Translations under genes and position numbers: made by a program
In this document: positions 8,037 through 17,325 of the stretch, piece after piece
Position numbering within the stretch: position 1 is the first letter of the stretch
Layout: every line of letters starts with the position of its first letter
The notes under the pieces: generated by a model
The model's database searches: none
Told to the model about the DNA's origin: nothing
What the model saw: only the letters and a program-made list of their open reading frames with translations
Source: Candidatus Melainabacteria bacterium
GTDB lineage: Bacteria; Cyanobacteriota; Vampirovibrionia; Vampirovibrionales; Vampirovibrionaceae
NCBI GenBank assembly: GCA_902168245.1
Contig: CABHPA010000072.1
Span: 1 to 39,352 of the forward strand
Direction of reading: 5' to 3'
DNA length: 39,352 bases

Positions 8037-8903
8037 TCAGGGCGTTTGCAACTGTTGGGCGTCATCCACGGTGGTTTGCAACCCGGCGATTCCGGCGGCG
8101 CTGTTGTCTGCGGCCACGGTGCTGATGTTGGTCTGCAGATCGTTGTAACTCACAATCTGATCATAAGTATCGCTGGTCATTCCCTTGCCTATCGGGCTTT
8201 TGGCCAATGCCTGGGTGTCCAGCGTTCCGTCGTTTTTAACGAAAGCGGCCACCGCGTAGGTGAACGGTTGGGCGTTGTTCCAAATTTCCACGCCCAACTG
8301 GCTGACCATATGGATTTGTTCGCCGTTGCCGCCGGGGGGAGGCTGGCTTAACAGCCGTTGCAGTTCTTTCTGATAGTTGTAAATGTCCCGAAAGGAGCTG
8401 CCATCGGCATACAGGCCGGTGGACTTGACGTTTTTGACCTGTAGCGCCGACAAACCCTGGTTGTCCCCTTCCGCGCCCGCCAGCAGGTGGGCTATTCGGC
8501 TGACCTGGCCATACCATGCGCTTAAGGCGGGATCGGTGATCTGGCTGGCCAGCGCATCCAGTCTTCGAGCGAAAGCGTTGGTTTTCAGGGCGTTTTTTAC
8601 TGTGCCGTCAATGCTGGTGGCGTTGGTGCCGTGGGCAGCCGTTTCGCTAATCCGGATAACAGGCAGGCCGGTTTTGGCGTTGAGCGTCATCATGGCGTTT
8701 TTTCCGGCTACATTGATGGATTGGCTCACGTTGAACTGCATGTTTACATAATCTTGCATCTGGCTGGTGTGCAGTTTGGGCGCGCTGATCAGTTGCCCCA
8801 CATCCTGTCCCAGCAGTTTTAAACCGCCGTAGGCAACGCAAAGCACCAATCCGGCAATCATACCGTATTCAGTCAATGTGTTCCCGGTTGCATGCTGACG
8901 CAT
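8037..8903 (-). CDS. Long Flp-like prepilin-like protein B
   Basis: A 288-residue protein starting MRQHATGNTLTEYGMIAGL. Gly7 is followed by Glu at +5 and Tyr at +6 and a hydrophobic helix (about residues 14-32), the Flp/type IVb prepilin signature. The ATG at 8901-8903 is preferred over upstream in-frame starts because GGAGAAGAAGGA lies just before it and because it removes an overlap with prepilin C. The C-terminal extension of about 250 residues holds GTNATSIDG (92-100) followed by an ITDPAL helix region. The same arrangement occurs in the protein at 27866, so the two are paralogues. It lies 64 bases downstream of prepilin C on the same strand and is probably co-transcribed with it. Function is unknown; a pilin-like surface or membrane subunit is inferred. 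Confidence 0.8.
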   Translation of the reverse strand: MRQHATGNTLTEYGMIAGLVLCVAYGGLKLLGQDVGQLISAPKLHTSQMQDYVNMQFNVSQSINVAGKNAMMTLNAKTGLPVIRISETAAHGTNATSIDGTVKNALKTNAFARRLDALASQITDPALSAWYGQVSRIAHLLAGAEGDNQGLSALQVKNVKSTGLYADGSSFRDIYNYQKELQRLLSQPPPGGNGEQIHMVSQLGVEIWNNAQPFTYAVAAFVKNDGTLDTQALAKSPIGKGMTSDTYDQIVSYNDLQTNISTVAADNSAAGIAGLQTTVDDAQQLQTP

Positions 8904-8967
8904 AGGCTTCCTTCTTCTCCTGTGTTGTAGGCGAGATTCAATATTTGATTTTGAATTCCGGGGGGCT

Positions 8968-9792
8968 TTAGTTGCATTGCCCCTTCTTGCCGCCGTTGGC
9001 GCAAGTGGTGGAGGCTTGCGAATCCACGTAGCTGGCGCCATTGCCGCCGCCCGCATCAGTGAATTTGGGGTTGATGTTCAAGCTGCTTAACGAGCCGGGA
9101 TTGGAACTGCCGATGAAATCCACCATTTGCTGCGTAATGTTGTTGGCAGCGGTTCTCAACAGGGTGGCGGTTTCCGGGGAAAGCTCGTTGGGATGGGCGT
9201 TCAGGTAGTTCATGGCCCGGTTCAGGGTTTGGGCGTAGCGATCCTGAATGCTGAAATCAAAGCTGCCATCGCTGCCTTGGGTGTAAGTTAACACGGAGCG
9301 TTCATCCCCGGCCACGCCATGCCCGTCGTCGGCGAGATCGGTGATCATGTCCGCGAAATCCGGGTTGATTTTGGAGTCAGAGTGGGCCATATTGCCGATT
9401 TTGTTAATGATATCGGCATACTGATCCACAATGTTGATGCCGTTGGAGCCTGCGGTCTGTTCCGGGGCGTAGGGCTGTATGGAGGCGGTAATGCATTGCC
9501 CGTTGGAAAAGCAGCTTTTTCCCCCAGTGGGTAAGGCGGCGTTGGGTGTGCTGGGTGTGGTTACAGGGTTGCCGTTGGCTCCTTTCCCGGAAGACGAAGT
9601 GCTGGCCGGGCTTGTGACCGCAACAACCGGCGGCGGCGGTGGCGTCCATTTGGGCAGCATGGCGTTTAATGCGCCGGATAAGTCCTTGCCAAGGAGGCTT
9701 AACCCGGCAAAACCGACCAGCGCCACCAGGCCAATCGCCAGGCCGTATTCACTCAATGCTTGTCCCTTGTTACGCTGCGTCATCTGCTCCAT
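8968..9792 (-). CDS. Long Flp-like prepilin-like protein C
   Basis: A 274-residue protein starting MEQMTQRNKGQALSEYGLAI. The Gly, Glu(+5), Tyr(+6) prepilin pattern is followed by a hydrophobic helix ending LGKDLSGAL. Next come a proline-rich linker (TPPPPPVV) and a Thr/Ser-rich stretch, then a helical domain of about 180 residues with cysteines near both ends (SCFSNGQC and TTCANGGKKGQC). GGAG lies six bases before the ATG at 9790-9792, which fixes the start. It is encoded on the same strand as TpsB-TpsA and begins 230 bases after the TpsA stop, so read-through from the tps operon is possible. It resembles proteins B and D most in the N-terminal 40 residues. I do not recognise the C-terminal domain. 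Confidence 0.8.
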   Translation of the reverse strand: MEQMTQRNKGQALSEYGLAIGLVALVGFAGLSLLGKDLSGALNAMLPKWTPPPPPVVAVTSPASTSSSGKGANGNPVTTPSTPNAALPTGGKSCFSNGQCITASIQPYAPEQTAGSNGINIVDQYADIINKIGNMAHSDSKINPDFADMITDLADDGHGVAGDERSVLTYTQGSDGSFDFSIQDRYAQTLNRAMNYLNAHPNELSPETATLLRTAANNITQQMVDFIGSSNPGSLSSLNINPKFTDAGGGNGASYVDSQASTTCANGGKKGQCN

Positions 9793-10022
9793 TCAAGGCT
9801 CCGTATTAGGCGTTTGGGGCATCGGGCTTCAAAAAATATCCCTCTGTTTATGTCATTCGTCTGTTAGGGAATTTTCTGTAGGCCATTTTCAATTTTTTAA
9901 CAAACTTGTTACGAAAGGCAGGTTTAAACCGATTCAAAACGGGTAGGTTTTCCCTCTGTCTGCCGGAACAATCAATCACAGCGGCAATCGCCGGTTGTGT
10001 GCAAGGCAACCCAACTGAAGCC

Positions 10023-13000
10023 TTACTTCTCTTTCAGATGCTTCTGGATTTCGTAGTAGAAAAGTTGCCGAACCAATATAAAGAGGTTGCCGGTTCGATC
10101 CGTCGCGTCCGGGTCGGTGGTGATGCCGTGGTGATTGGGCGTGGATACGTTGATACCGGCTGCCGGTGGGGTAAGTGCCGGGAGCGAAGCGGGCGTGACG
10201 CTGAACGGCTGGCTGCCCGTCTGGTTTGGCGGGGCGGCTTGCGATTGGCCAAGGCTCAAGATCTGGGCCGTGTAAGGGAGAATAATGGTATTGGGGTTTT
10301 GCACCGGGTTCAGCAGGTAAGGGATGCTGACGGCGCTGCCGGTTCCGCCTGTAACTGTCAGTTGGCCGTTGACGAAGTTGAACTGGTATCCCAGGCTGGA
10401 AGCCAGGCTGCCTGCGGCGGCGGTAATGGCGTAAGTTCCTGCCGGGCTACCGATACTGGCGGTGGTGCTGTAGGCAGGCGAGCCGCTATAGGCGGTGGCG
10501 CTGCTGTCGCCGTCTATCAGGCTGCCGCTGATGACGCCGGTCAACGCGGGATTTGCCTGCCCGGCGGCCCTGGTTTTGTTATCAGCTGTTACTGTCAACA
10601 CGGGGGCCACGCTGTACAGCATCAGGTCGCCGGATTCCGAAATGGTGCCGGGGGCGTTTCCGGCATAAGTTCGATTATATCGCTTGGTATAGCTCAATCC
10701 GCCTTCGGTGGTGGTGGAAGGGTTGGCGGAATAGACCAGCCACCGCCCGTTGGGGGTGCTGAATACGGATGCGCTCACGTTGTTGATAAAGTTCTGGCTG
10801 GTGGACAGCACCAGTGCGTTGCCGTTGGCGCTGGAAGCAATCCGGGTGTTGCTGCCGTCCAGCACAATGGCGTTGCTGGAGGACACCGCCCCCTGCGTAC
10901 CAAATAGCGATACCACCGCGTTGCCCGTGCCGCTTACCTGGCCGCCATCCGTAATGTAAAGGCCATGGTGATTGCCGCCCGTCCCGCTCCCGCCCGCGCC
11001 AGTCAGGGTGATATCCCCGTTCTGGCCGGTGATTTGGGTGTTGGTGTTGCCGTTGCCATCCAGGTACAGGCCGTAGTTATTCGCTCCGCCCGCCCCGCCG
11101 GTGCCGGTGACATCAATAGTGGCGCTGCCGGTGCTGCTCACCTGGGCGTCGTTGGTCAGCGTCACTCCGTTACTTTGCCCGGCGGAAGCGTCGCCGCCTT
11201 GGCCGGTAATGTCAATCGCGCCGCTTTGGCTGGTGATGGTCGTATTTGTGCTTAGGTTCACGCCGTGGTTATTGCTGACGCCGTTGCCGCCCGTGCCGTA
11301 TAGCGTGATGTCTCCGCTGACGCTTTGCAGGGTCGTGCCCGTATCCAGTGAGATCCCGTGCAACTGGCTGGAGGCGTTGTCGTTTCGGCCATGGCCGTTC
11401 AGGGTAATCGCGCCGCTACCCGCGCTGACTGTTCCACCCGTCACGGAAACGCCCGAAAGGTTGCTGCTGGTTCCCTTGGCTGTGGTGGTGGTTGGGGTGC
11501 TTCCCCCGCCCAGGGTAATATCGCCGCCATTTGAGGTAATGTCGGCATAGCTCAGGGCGATCGCGCCGCCCTCTCCCGCATCGGAGCCTTGATCGGTATC
11601 CGCGTTCAGCAGTACGTTCAGTTTGTTACTGCTGCTGGTAATGGAAATGCCGCTGCCCGATGTGCCGTTCAGCAGGATAGACCGGCTGGCCAGCAGGCTG
11701 AAATTGGCGTCGCCGCCGGATGTTTTGCTGAACGCGCTGCCTGCGTCCACCGTTACGTCCCCGGCCAGCGCCTGTAATAGTAGGTCTTTCCCTCCGTGGA
11801 CGGTAATGCCCCCGGTGGTCACGTTGCCGCCGTAAACCGACAGCGAAGCGTTATAGGCCGACAGATCCCAGTTGTCGCCAATAGTCACCGTCCCGCTGCC
11901 TGCGCTGGCATCGCCGAATACGAAGCGGCTGGGCGTCACGGTGGCGGTGTCCACTAGGTTCAGAAAGGAGCTGCCCAGTTGCAGGGTTCCGGCCCCGCCG
12001 TTCAGGCCAATGGCGGTGCTGGCGGTGTAGGGTTTGTAAACCAGTTGCCCGGCGGTTCTTAGCTGGAGGTTATTGAGGGTGTAATCGTTCGCCACCAGGG
12101 TCAGGTCTCCGGTCATGGCGTTATCGCCTAGAATGTTGCTGCCGGTGTCGGTATAAAGGCTTTTGGAGGTATTTGCGCCTTTAATGCCGGTTAAAGTGAT
12201 GTTGGCCGAGCCGGTGCTGGTAATTTTGGCCTGGTTGTTAATATACAAGCCGGTGTTATCGTTGGCGGAGCCGCTGCCGCCCTGGCCAGTCACGGTTACA
12301 TTGCCGCTTACGCTGGTAATCAGGGTGTCCACGGTGTTGTCGTTGTTGCCGTTGAGTTGAACCCCGTTGTTATTGTTCGTTCCGTTGCCGCCGGTACCGT
12401 GGACGGTAATGGTGGCGCTGCCGGTGCTGAGGATTTGCCCGCCTTTATAAAGGTAAACGCCCCGATTGCTGTCGGAAGAACCGTTGCCGCCCTGCCCGGT
12501 GACTGAAATATTACCGTTCTGGCTGGTAATGGTAGTAGTGGTACTCCAGCCGTCCAGCATAATGCCATCGTTGGTATAGGTGCCGTTACCGCCGGTGCCG
12601 TTCACCGTGACGGCCCCGGTTCCGGTGCTGGCCACCTGCGCGCCGTTTACCATGTAAATCCCCCGGTTGCTGTCGCCGGTGCCCTGGCCTGTGCCGGTGA
12701 TTTGCAAATCGCCGTTTACGGCGCTGATGATGGTGTTGCTGCCGCGACCGCTCCAGCCGTCCATAAAAACGCCGTGGTTGGCGTTGGTGCCGTTGCCGCC
12801 GGTGCCTTGTACGGTCACGCTGCCGGTTCCGGTGCTGATAATTTGGGCGCCGTTTACCAGGTAAATTCCCCGATTGCTGTCGGAAGACCCGTTGCCGCCC
12901 TGCCCGGTCACGCTGATTGCGCCGTCCTGCGTGGTAATGGTGGTGTTGGAACCGTTGCCGTCCATAAAAACGCCGTGGTTGCTGTTGGTGCCGTCGCCGC

Positions 13001-15104
13001 CAGTGCCATTCACCGTAATGTCGCCGGTGGTGGTGCTGATTTGCGATCCGTTGCGCAGGTAAATGCCCCGTTGACCCGCATTGCCAGCATTGTTCGCGGC
13101 GGCGCCCCGCATGGAAATATCCCCCGTGCCAGCCGAAAGAGTGCTGGCGGTTATATCGATGCCTTCCCAGTTGTTGCTGGTGCCTTGGGCGTTGGTGGTC
13201 AGCGGGTTGGCCCCGCCGCCCATAATCAGGTTGCCCCCGTTGGTGGTAATATTGGCGTGATCCAGCATCACCATACCGCCCACCCCGCCATCGGAGCCTT
13301 GATCGGTGTCCGCGTTCAGGATCAGGTTCAGTTTGTTGCTGCTGCTGGAAATGCTGATGGGGCTTCCCCCGGAGCCTTGGAATAAGATGCTTTTATGCGC
13401 CTTCAGGGTCAGCGTGGCGTCCCCGCCGGATGTTTTGCTGATGGTCGTCCCCTGGTCAACGGTGATGTCCCCCGCCTGGCTGCCTCCGGTGGACGTCTGC
13501 ACGGTCACGTCGGTGCCGTTGTTGAGCGCGCTCTGGATGGTGCCGCTGGTGACGATGGCGTTATCGGCGGTGGTGGCGTAGTTCAGCGGGTTGGTTCCGG
13601 AAACCGAAACATTCGTGTCGCTGCCCCCGTTCTGGATGGTGATGCTATTGGGGTCTAGCAGCCATTGCCCGGCCTGCCCCCCTGTCCCGGCGGACGCGCT
13701 GGCGTTTACCGAGCCGGTGGCTTTCAGGATATTATGGCCGGATGTTTCCACAAAGCCGCCATTGCCTCCCAGGCTGCCTCCCTTGGCTTCCATCTGGCCC
13801 AGAAACATGGTTTTATTGTTGGCCCACTGGATGATTTTGCCGCCGTTGCCCTGGCTCAACGCGTTGGCGAATACGCGGGCGTTGGCGTCCAGGTAGTTGA
13901 AGCTGGCGTTGCGCACCAGCGGATTTTTTCCCTGGTAATCACCGCCCAGTAAAATAGTTCCCCCGCCCGCATCGCCGGATGCGTTAATCTCGCTGCCTGA
14001 CAGGTTCAGGACGTTTTTGCCCAGCATCTCAACCGTGCCGCCTTGCCCGCCGATCGCGCCAATCGCATGGATTTGGCCGCTGTTGCTGGTGGTGTCTCCT
14101 TCCAGGTGAATCAGCCCGCCGCCGGGATGATTTGTAGTGCCATCCGCAATCAGCATGCCGCTGTTTTCCACGATGGCCTGCTGTTGATCGCTTTGCCCTA
14201 CGATTACGATTTCCCCGGCCTTAGTTTGCGAAAAGCCCTGCGCCCGAATGACGCCGCTGTTATTTACCGTAGCATCGTAGAACGATTGGGCCAGCCGGGC
14301 CTGCAAGTGAACCTGCTCTCCCTCAATGTCGCCACTGTTCCGAATGGCTGCCTGGTAGCCGCTTACCTTTTGCTGGAGCGCCTTGTCCACCGTCAGCCGG
14401 ATGCTGACATCCGGGTTGACCTGGTAGGTCACCTGATCGCCGACTGCCAGCTGAACTTGCGGCGCCTGAATCTGTCCGGCGTTTTGGATGGCCCCGCCAA
14501 TCAGGGCGATGGATTCTGCGCCGTTTAATTTCCCGTAGTTGACGATAGCCCCTGCCGGAAGGCTGCCTGCGGTTTGGAACGTGTATTTCCCGGCTAAAAA
14601 ATCATCGTTTTTAATGTCCAGTGTGCTGGCCACCAGCCCTTGTACGTTCACGCTGGCCCCCGGCCCAAAAAAAATACCGCTGGGATTGACCAGGAACACC
14701 TTGCCGTCCGAGTTCAGTGCGCCGAGAATCTGGCTGGGGTTCCCGCCTGTTACCCGGTGCAGGCTGAGCGGGGAAAAAATGTTGACCGTATTGCGCGCCC
14801 CGATGTTAAAGCTGCTGTAATTGATAATGGCCCGGTTGCTGGCGTGAATGGTTAATGTGGTTCCGTCGTTGCTGAACGTGGCGCTACCGGAGGCCGTGGA
14901 ATAGCCGGTGGGTAATTCCGCAAACGCGGGCGCTCCCCATAATAACCCGCTGATGACAGCCCAGGCCGCCAGGCTGATTTTAAGCCCGTTTCCCAGGCCG
15001 TCGATCAGGCCGGGGCGATCGGTTTTATGCGTTTGGAGGCAGCGAATCCGGTTGTCCCGAAATTCGATGTAGCGGTGGGTGTTGCGTCCGCTGCGGATCA
15101 GCAT
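10023..15104 (-). CDS. TpsA exoprotein, filamentous haemagglutinin-like
   Basis: A 1693-residue exoprotein of a two-partner secretion system. After a long N-region (about 40 residues) and a hydrophobic signal core ending APAFA at residue 62 comes the TPS/haemagglutination-activity domain (about 65-300). It contains NPSGIFFGPGASVNVQGLVAS, the region TpsB recognises. The rest is Gly/Thr/Asn/Ser-rich beta-helix sequence. This includes roughly six units of about 65 residues in two blocks (about 13035-12170 and 11330-10880) and a larger duplicated segment beginning SKTSGGDA (about 13440 and 11735). Near the C-terminus is an MBG-type domain (LTVTADNKTRAAGQANPALTG, about residues 1500-1590). It would cross the outer membrane through TpsB and stay on the surface or be released. 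The ATG at 15104 has a weak ribosome binding site. The cargo function is probably adhesion, inferred from the family. Confidence 0.93.
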   Translation of the reverse strand: MLIRSGRNTHRYIEFRDNRIRCLQTHKTDRPGLIDGLGNGLKISLAAWAVISGLLWGAPAFAELPTGYSTASGSATFSNDGTTLTIHASNRAIINYSSFNIGARNTVNIFSPLSLHRVTGGNPSQILGALNSDGKVFLVNPSGIFFGPGASVNVQGLVASTLDIKNDDFLAGKYTFQTAGSLPAGAIVNYGKLNGAESIALIGGAIQNAGQIQAPQVQLAVGDQVTYQVNPDVSIRLTVDKALQQKVSGYQAAIRNSGDIEGEQVHLQARLAQSFYDATVNNSGVIRAQGFSQTKAGEIVIVGQSDQQQAIVENSGMLIADGTTNHPGGGLIHLEGDTTSNSGQIHAIGAIGGQGGTVEMLGKNVLNLSGSEINASGDAGGGTILLGGDYQGKNPLVRNASFNYLDANARVFANALSQGNGGKIIQWANNKTMFLGQMEAKGGSLGGNGGFVETSGHNILKATGSVNASASAGTGGQAGQWLLDPNSITIQNGGSDTNVSVSGTNPLNYATTADNAIVTSGTIQSALNNGTDVTVQTSTGGSQAGDITVDQGTTISKTSGGDATLTLKAHKSILFQGSGGSPISISSSSNKLNLILNADTDQGSDGGVGGMVMLDHANITTNGGNLIMGGGANPLTTNAQGTSNNWEGIDITASTLSAGTGDISMRGAAANNAGNAGQRGIYLRNGSQISTTTGDITVNGTGGDGTNSNHGVFMDGNGSNTTITTQDGAISVTGQGGNGSSDSNRGIYLVNGAQIISTGTGSVTVQGTGGNGTNANHGVFMDGWSGRGSNTIISAVNGDLQITGTGQGTGDSNRGIYMVNGAQVASTGTGAVTVNGTGGNGTYTNDGIMLDGWSTTTTITSQNGNISVTGQGGNGSSDSNRGVYLYKGGQILSTGSATITVHGTGGNGTNNNNGVQLNGNNDNTVDTLITSVSGNVTVTGQGGSGSANDNTGLYINNQAKITSTGSANITLTGIKGANTSKSLYTDTGSNILGDNAMTGDLTLVANDYTLNNLQLRTAGQLVYKPYTASTAIGLNGGAGTLQLGSSFLNLVDTATVTPSRFVFGDASAGSGTVTIGDNWDLSAYNASLSVYGGNVTTGGITVHGGKDLLLQALAGDVTVDAGSAFSKTSGGDANFSLLASRSILLNGTSGSGISITSSSNKLNVLLNADTDQGSDAGEGGAIALSYADITSNGGDITLGGGSTPTTTTAKGTSSNLSGVSVTGGTVSAGSGAITLNGHGRNDNASSQLHGISLDTGTTLQSVSGDITLYGTGGNGVSNNHGVNLSTNTTITSQSGAIDITGQGGDASAGQSNGVTLTNDAQVSSTGSATIDVTGTGGAGGANNYGLYLDGNGNTNTQITGQNGDITLTGAGGSGTGGNHHGLYITDGGQVSGTGNAVVSLFGTQGAVSSSNAIVLDGSNTRIASSANGNALVLSTSQNFINNVSASVFSTPNGRWLVYSANPSTTTEGGLSYTKRYNRTYAGNAPGTISESGDLMLYSVAPVLTVTADNKTRAAGQANPALTGVISGSLIDGDSSATAYSGSPAYSTTASIGSPAGTYAITAAAGSLASSLGYQFNFVNGQLTVTGGTGSAVSIPYLLNPVQNPNTIILPYTAQILSLGQSQAAPPNQTGSQPFSVTPASLPALTPPAAGINVSTPNHHGITTDPDATDRTGNLFILVRQLFYYEIQKHLKEK

Positions 15105-15193
15105 CAGGTGGTGACTCTTGTGGTTCGGTAGTCTCTAATGCGGTTATCGTTCTTTTGGGTTGAAACTTTAATATGGGCGAGAGGCGTTTGGGG

Positions 15194-16942
15194 TTAAAAA
15201 ACGCTGCTTTGCAATCCAAAATGCAGGCGCGCGCGATTTTCGTAAGGCGCCTGGCGAATCAGCGGAAAGCCCACATCCACCCGGCCCACCAGGAACCTGC
15301 CCAACTGTATCCGCAAACCCACCCCGCAGCCCAGCAAGGCGCTTTTTCGGGTTTCGCCGGAAATGGGCCGGTTGATGTAAATCTGCCCGAAGTCGGTAAA
15401 GCCAACCACTTGCACGGCTTCCCGCAAAGGGATTTTATTGAACGGCAGCCGGGCATGGGCAGGCAGTATAAAAGCGGGAACGTACCATTCGGCGCTTAAC
15501 GCGTAGCCCTTATCGCCGATCATGCGGCCTTCCTGGTATCCGCGCACACTGAATGCCCCGCCCAACTGGATTTGCTCCGCCGAAACCAGCCGATCCGGGC
15601 TGTACTGGTAATGGCTGCGCAGTACGCCGGTGGTATGCCACGGCATTTTCTGGATGCGGGTCACGCCGCCATTCATACGGAAAAACCGGGTGCCGGAACC
15701 GGCTTTGCTGGCCAGCGAGGTATTCCCGATGGAACCGCCCAGCATGTTAAGCCCGATGCCGAATTCCTGGTTAAAATAGGTGCGTCCCCGCCGATCGTTA
15801 AAATAGCCGCTCAGGCTGGGTCGCAGTACCCTTAAACGATCCCGGTGGAAGGGTTCGCCGAGTAAATTGGTGTTCAGGTTCTTGAAGTCCAGGGCGATTT
15901 CAGCGTCCAGACCGGCCCGATCCGTTTTCAGCAGGTTCTGGCGAATGGCGGGGCTGAAAATCTTGGCGGAGGATTGGATGTCCAGCGGCTTGAGCGATCC
16001 GCCCAGTTTTACCTTGCTGTAGGCGTAGTCAAAACCCAGTTGAGTGCCGTGCGAACCGAGCGGCAGGCTGTACTGGTTAATCAACCCGAACGAGCTTTTG
16101 CTGAGGTTGATGGAGGTGACGTTGTTATCCCCAAAGCCCAGCGCGTTATGGTTGGCCAGCGTTAAGCCGTAGCGCAGGTTGCCGATGTTGCGCCGTCCCA
16201 GGTTGTCCCAGAACGGGGTGACGTGGATGGGGAAATGATCGACGGCATGCAAGACAATATCGGTGGTTCCGGGTGTTTTGCCCTTTTGCAGGCGGGCTTG
16301 CAGTTGCAGGTCGGGGTTGTCGTTCAGCCTGCGGATTCCGGTGGACAGCGGCTTAATATTGAATGGTTTTCCCGATTGGATGGGGAGTTGGCGTAACACT
16401 GCGCTTTGCCTGAACCACCGCGCGTTTTCCATGCGGATTTCCCCGATTCTGGTTTCCAACGCTTTGAGAACGAGCGTTTGATCTTTCAGCGTCTGCGGGG
16501 GAATGTAGACCTGGCTGTTGATATAGCCGTCCTGAATATACAGGCCGGTTAGTTTATCGGCCAGCGTCTGAATTTCCTCGAAAGACAGTTCCCGGTTGCG
16601 GAACGGTTTAACGGTTTCCTCAATTTGCCGGGCGGAAATCAAGGTGGCGCCTTCCACCCGAATGGCTTTGACCTGGATAAGCAAGGGGCTGGGAAGCGGC
16701 TTTTCCGTGGGTTGTCGCTCAAGCTCAACCGGCGCGGGGGAGGCGGGTTTTTCCCGGTCGGGCGCCTGGTTGGAGGGATCTCCCGATTCGTTTCGGGGGC
16801 CATCGGGAATGGCCCATGGGCGGGTGTTATATTGAATAATTGCGCCGGGGCTGGTGTTTTGGGGCGTGTTGACGGCTTGCCCGTAGGCCATGGCGGAAGT
16901 CCCACCCAGGGCCAGCATGGCCGCCAGAAACAGGTATCGCAT
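15194..16942 (-). CDS. TpsB outer-membrane transporter (FhaC/ShlB family)
   Basis: A 582-residue protein of the FhaC/ShlB/HecB family, close to the usual length. It has a signal peptide (residues 1-21) and a Pro-rich linker. POTRA domains begin near LLIQVKAIRVEGATLISARQI (about 87-160), and a C-terminal 16-strand barrel ends in Phe, the usual outer-membrane C-terminal residue. The conserved loop-6 motif VRGY is at residues 466-469. It exports the TpsA protein encoded 89 bases downstream on the same strand, the normal tpsB-tpsA order. The ATG at 16940-16942 is preceded by a purine-rich but weak ribosome binding site. Upstream on the minus strand is a TATACT-like -10 element, with no clear -35. 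Confidence 0.94.
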   Translation of the reverse strand: MRYLFLAAMLALGGTSAMAYGQAVNTPQNTSPGAIIQYNTRPWAIPDGPRNESGDPSNQAPDREKPASPAPVELERQPTEKPLPSPLLIQVKAIRVEGATLISARQIEETVKPFRNRELSFEEIQTLADKLTGLYIQDGYINSQVYIPPQTLKDQTLVLKALETRIGEIRMENARWFRQSAVLRQLPIQSGKPFNIKPLSTGIRRLNDNPDLQLQARLQKGKTPGTTDIVLHAVDHFPIHVTPFWDNLGRRNIGNLRYGLTLANHNALGFGDNNVTSINLSKSSFGLINQYSLPLGSHGTQLGFDYAYSKVKLGGSLKPLDIQSSAKIFSPAIRQNLLKTDRAGLDAEIALDFKNLNTNLLGEPFHRDRLRVLRPSLSGYFNDRRGRTYFNQEFGIGLNMLGGSIGNTSLASKAGSGTRFFRMNGGVTRIQKMPWHTTGVLRSHYQYSPDRLVSAEQIQLGGAFSVRGYQEGRMIGDKGYALSAEWYVPAFILPAHARLPFNKIPLREAVQVVGFTDFGQIYINRPISGETRKSALLGCGVGLRIQLGRFLVGRVDVGFPLIRQAPYENRARLHFGLQSSVF

Positions 16943-17094
16943 CGCTTGCCGCTCAGGGTAAAAAACTCACTCCAGATGAGTATAGCATTTTATACGGTGT
17001 CCGGGGATCGTCTGATTACACGGTGATGGGCCACATGGCGCAGGGATATTTATGCCTGAACGCTTGAGCTTGGGCGTGTGAAGTTGGGCTGCCG

Positions 17095-17325
17095 TTAATT
17101 GCAGTTGGGGTTATCGGATGCGTCGTTGCCGAAAACGCCTTTTCTCCTCAGGTATTCGTAGCCCAGGCCGATCCCTCCCCCGATTACAGCGCCCCTTTTA
17201 ACGTAGGGGTGGCAATACCAGTAGCCATGCTTTTGATCGTAATACACATTTTTGGCTCTGGCGGGAATTCCGTTGCCGCCCAGGATCAACAGGCACAGGG
17301 TAAGACTGGTTAATGCTGCTTTCAT
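17095..17325 (-). CDS. Small exported Cys-containing protein, unknown
   Basis: A 76-residue protein starting MKAALTSLTLCLLILGGNG, a convincing signal peptide. The mature part of about 50 residues is Tyr/Gly-rich (KNVYYDQKHGYWYCHPYVKRG) with cysteines near the middle and the very C-terminus. GAGGGA lies seven bases before the ATG at 17323-17325, so this start is preferred over an upstream TTG. A glycine-rich hydrophobic patch (AVIGGGIGLGYEYL) resembles small glycine-zipper exported proteins. I do not recognise a family. Confidence 0.65.
   Translation of the reverse strand: MKAALTSLTLCLLILGGNGIPARAKNVYYDQKHGYWYCHPYVKRGAVIGGGIGLGYEYLRRKGVFGNDASDNPNCN

Noticed and set aside
9906..10907. 333-codon open frame on + inside tpsA
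   Set aside because: It is antisense to the C-terminal part of TpsA, where Gly/Thr/Ser codons leave the opposite frames free of stops. The product is Gly/Val/Ala-rich nonsense without a ribosome binding site.
10880..13440. Regular repeats considered as a CRISPR array
   Set aside because: The repeats are coding, about 65 residues long, diverged and without constant-length spacers; they belong to TpsA.
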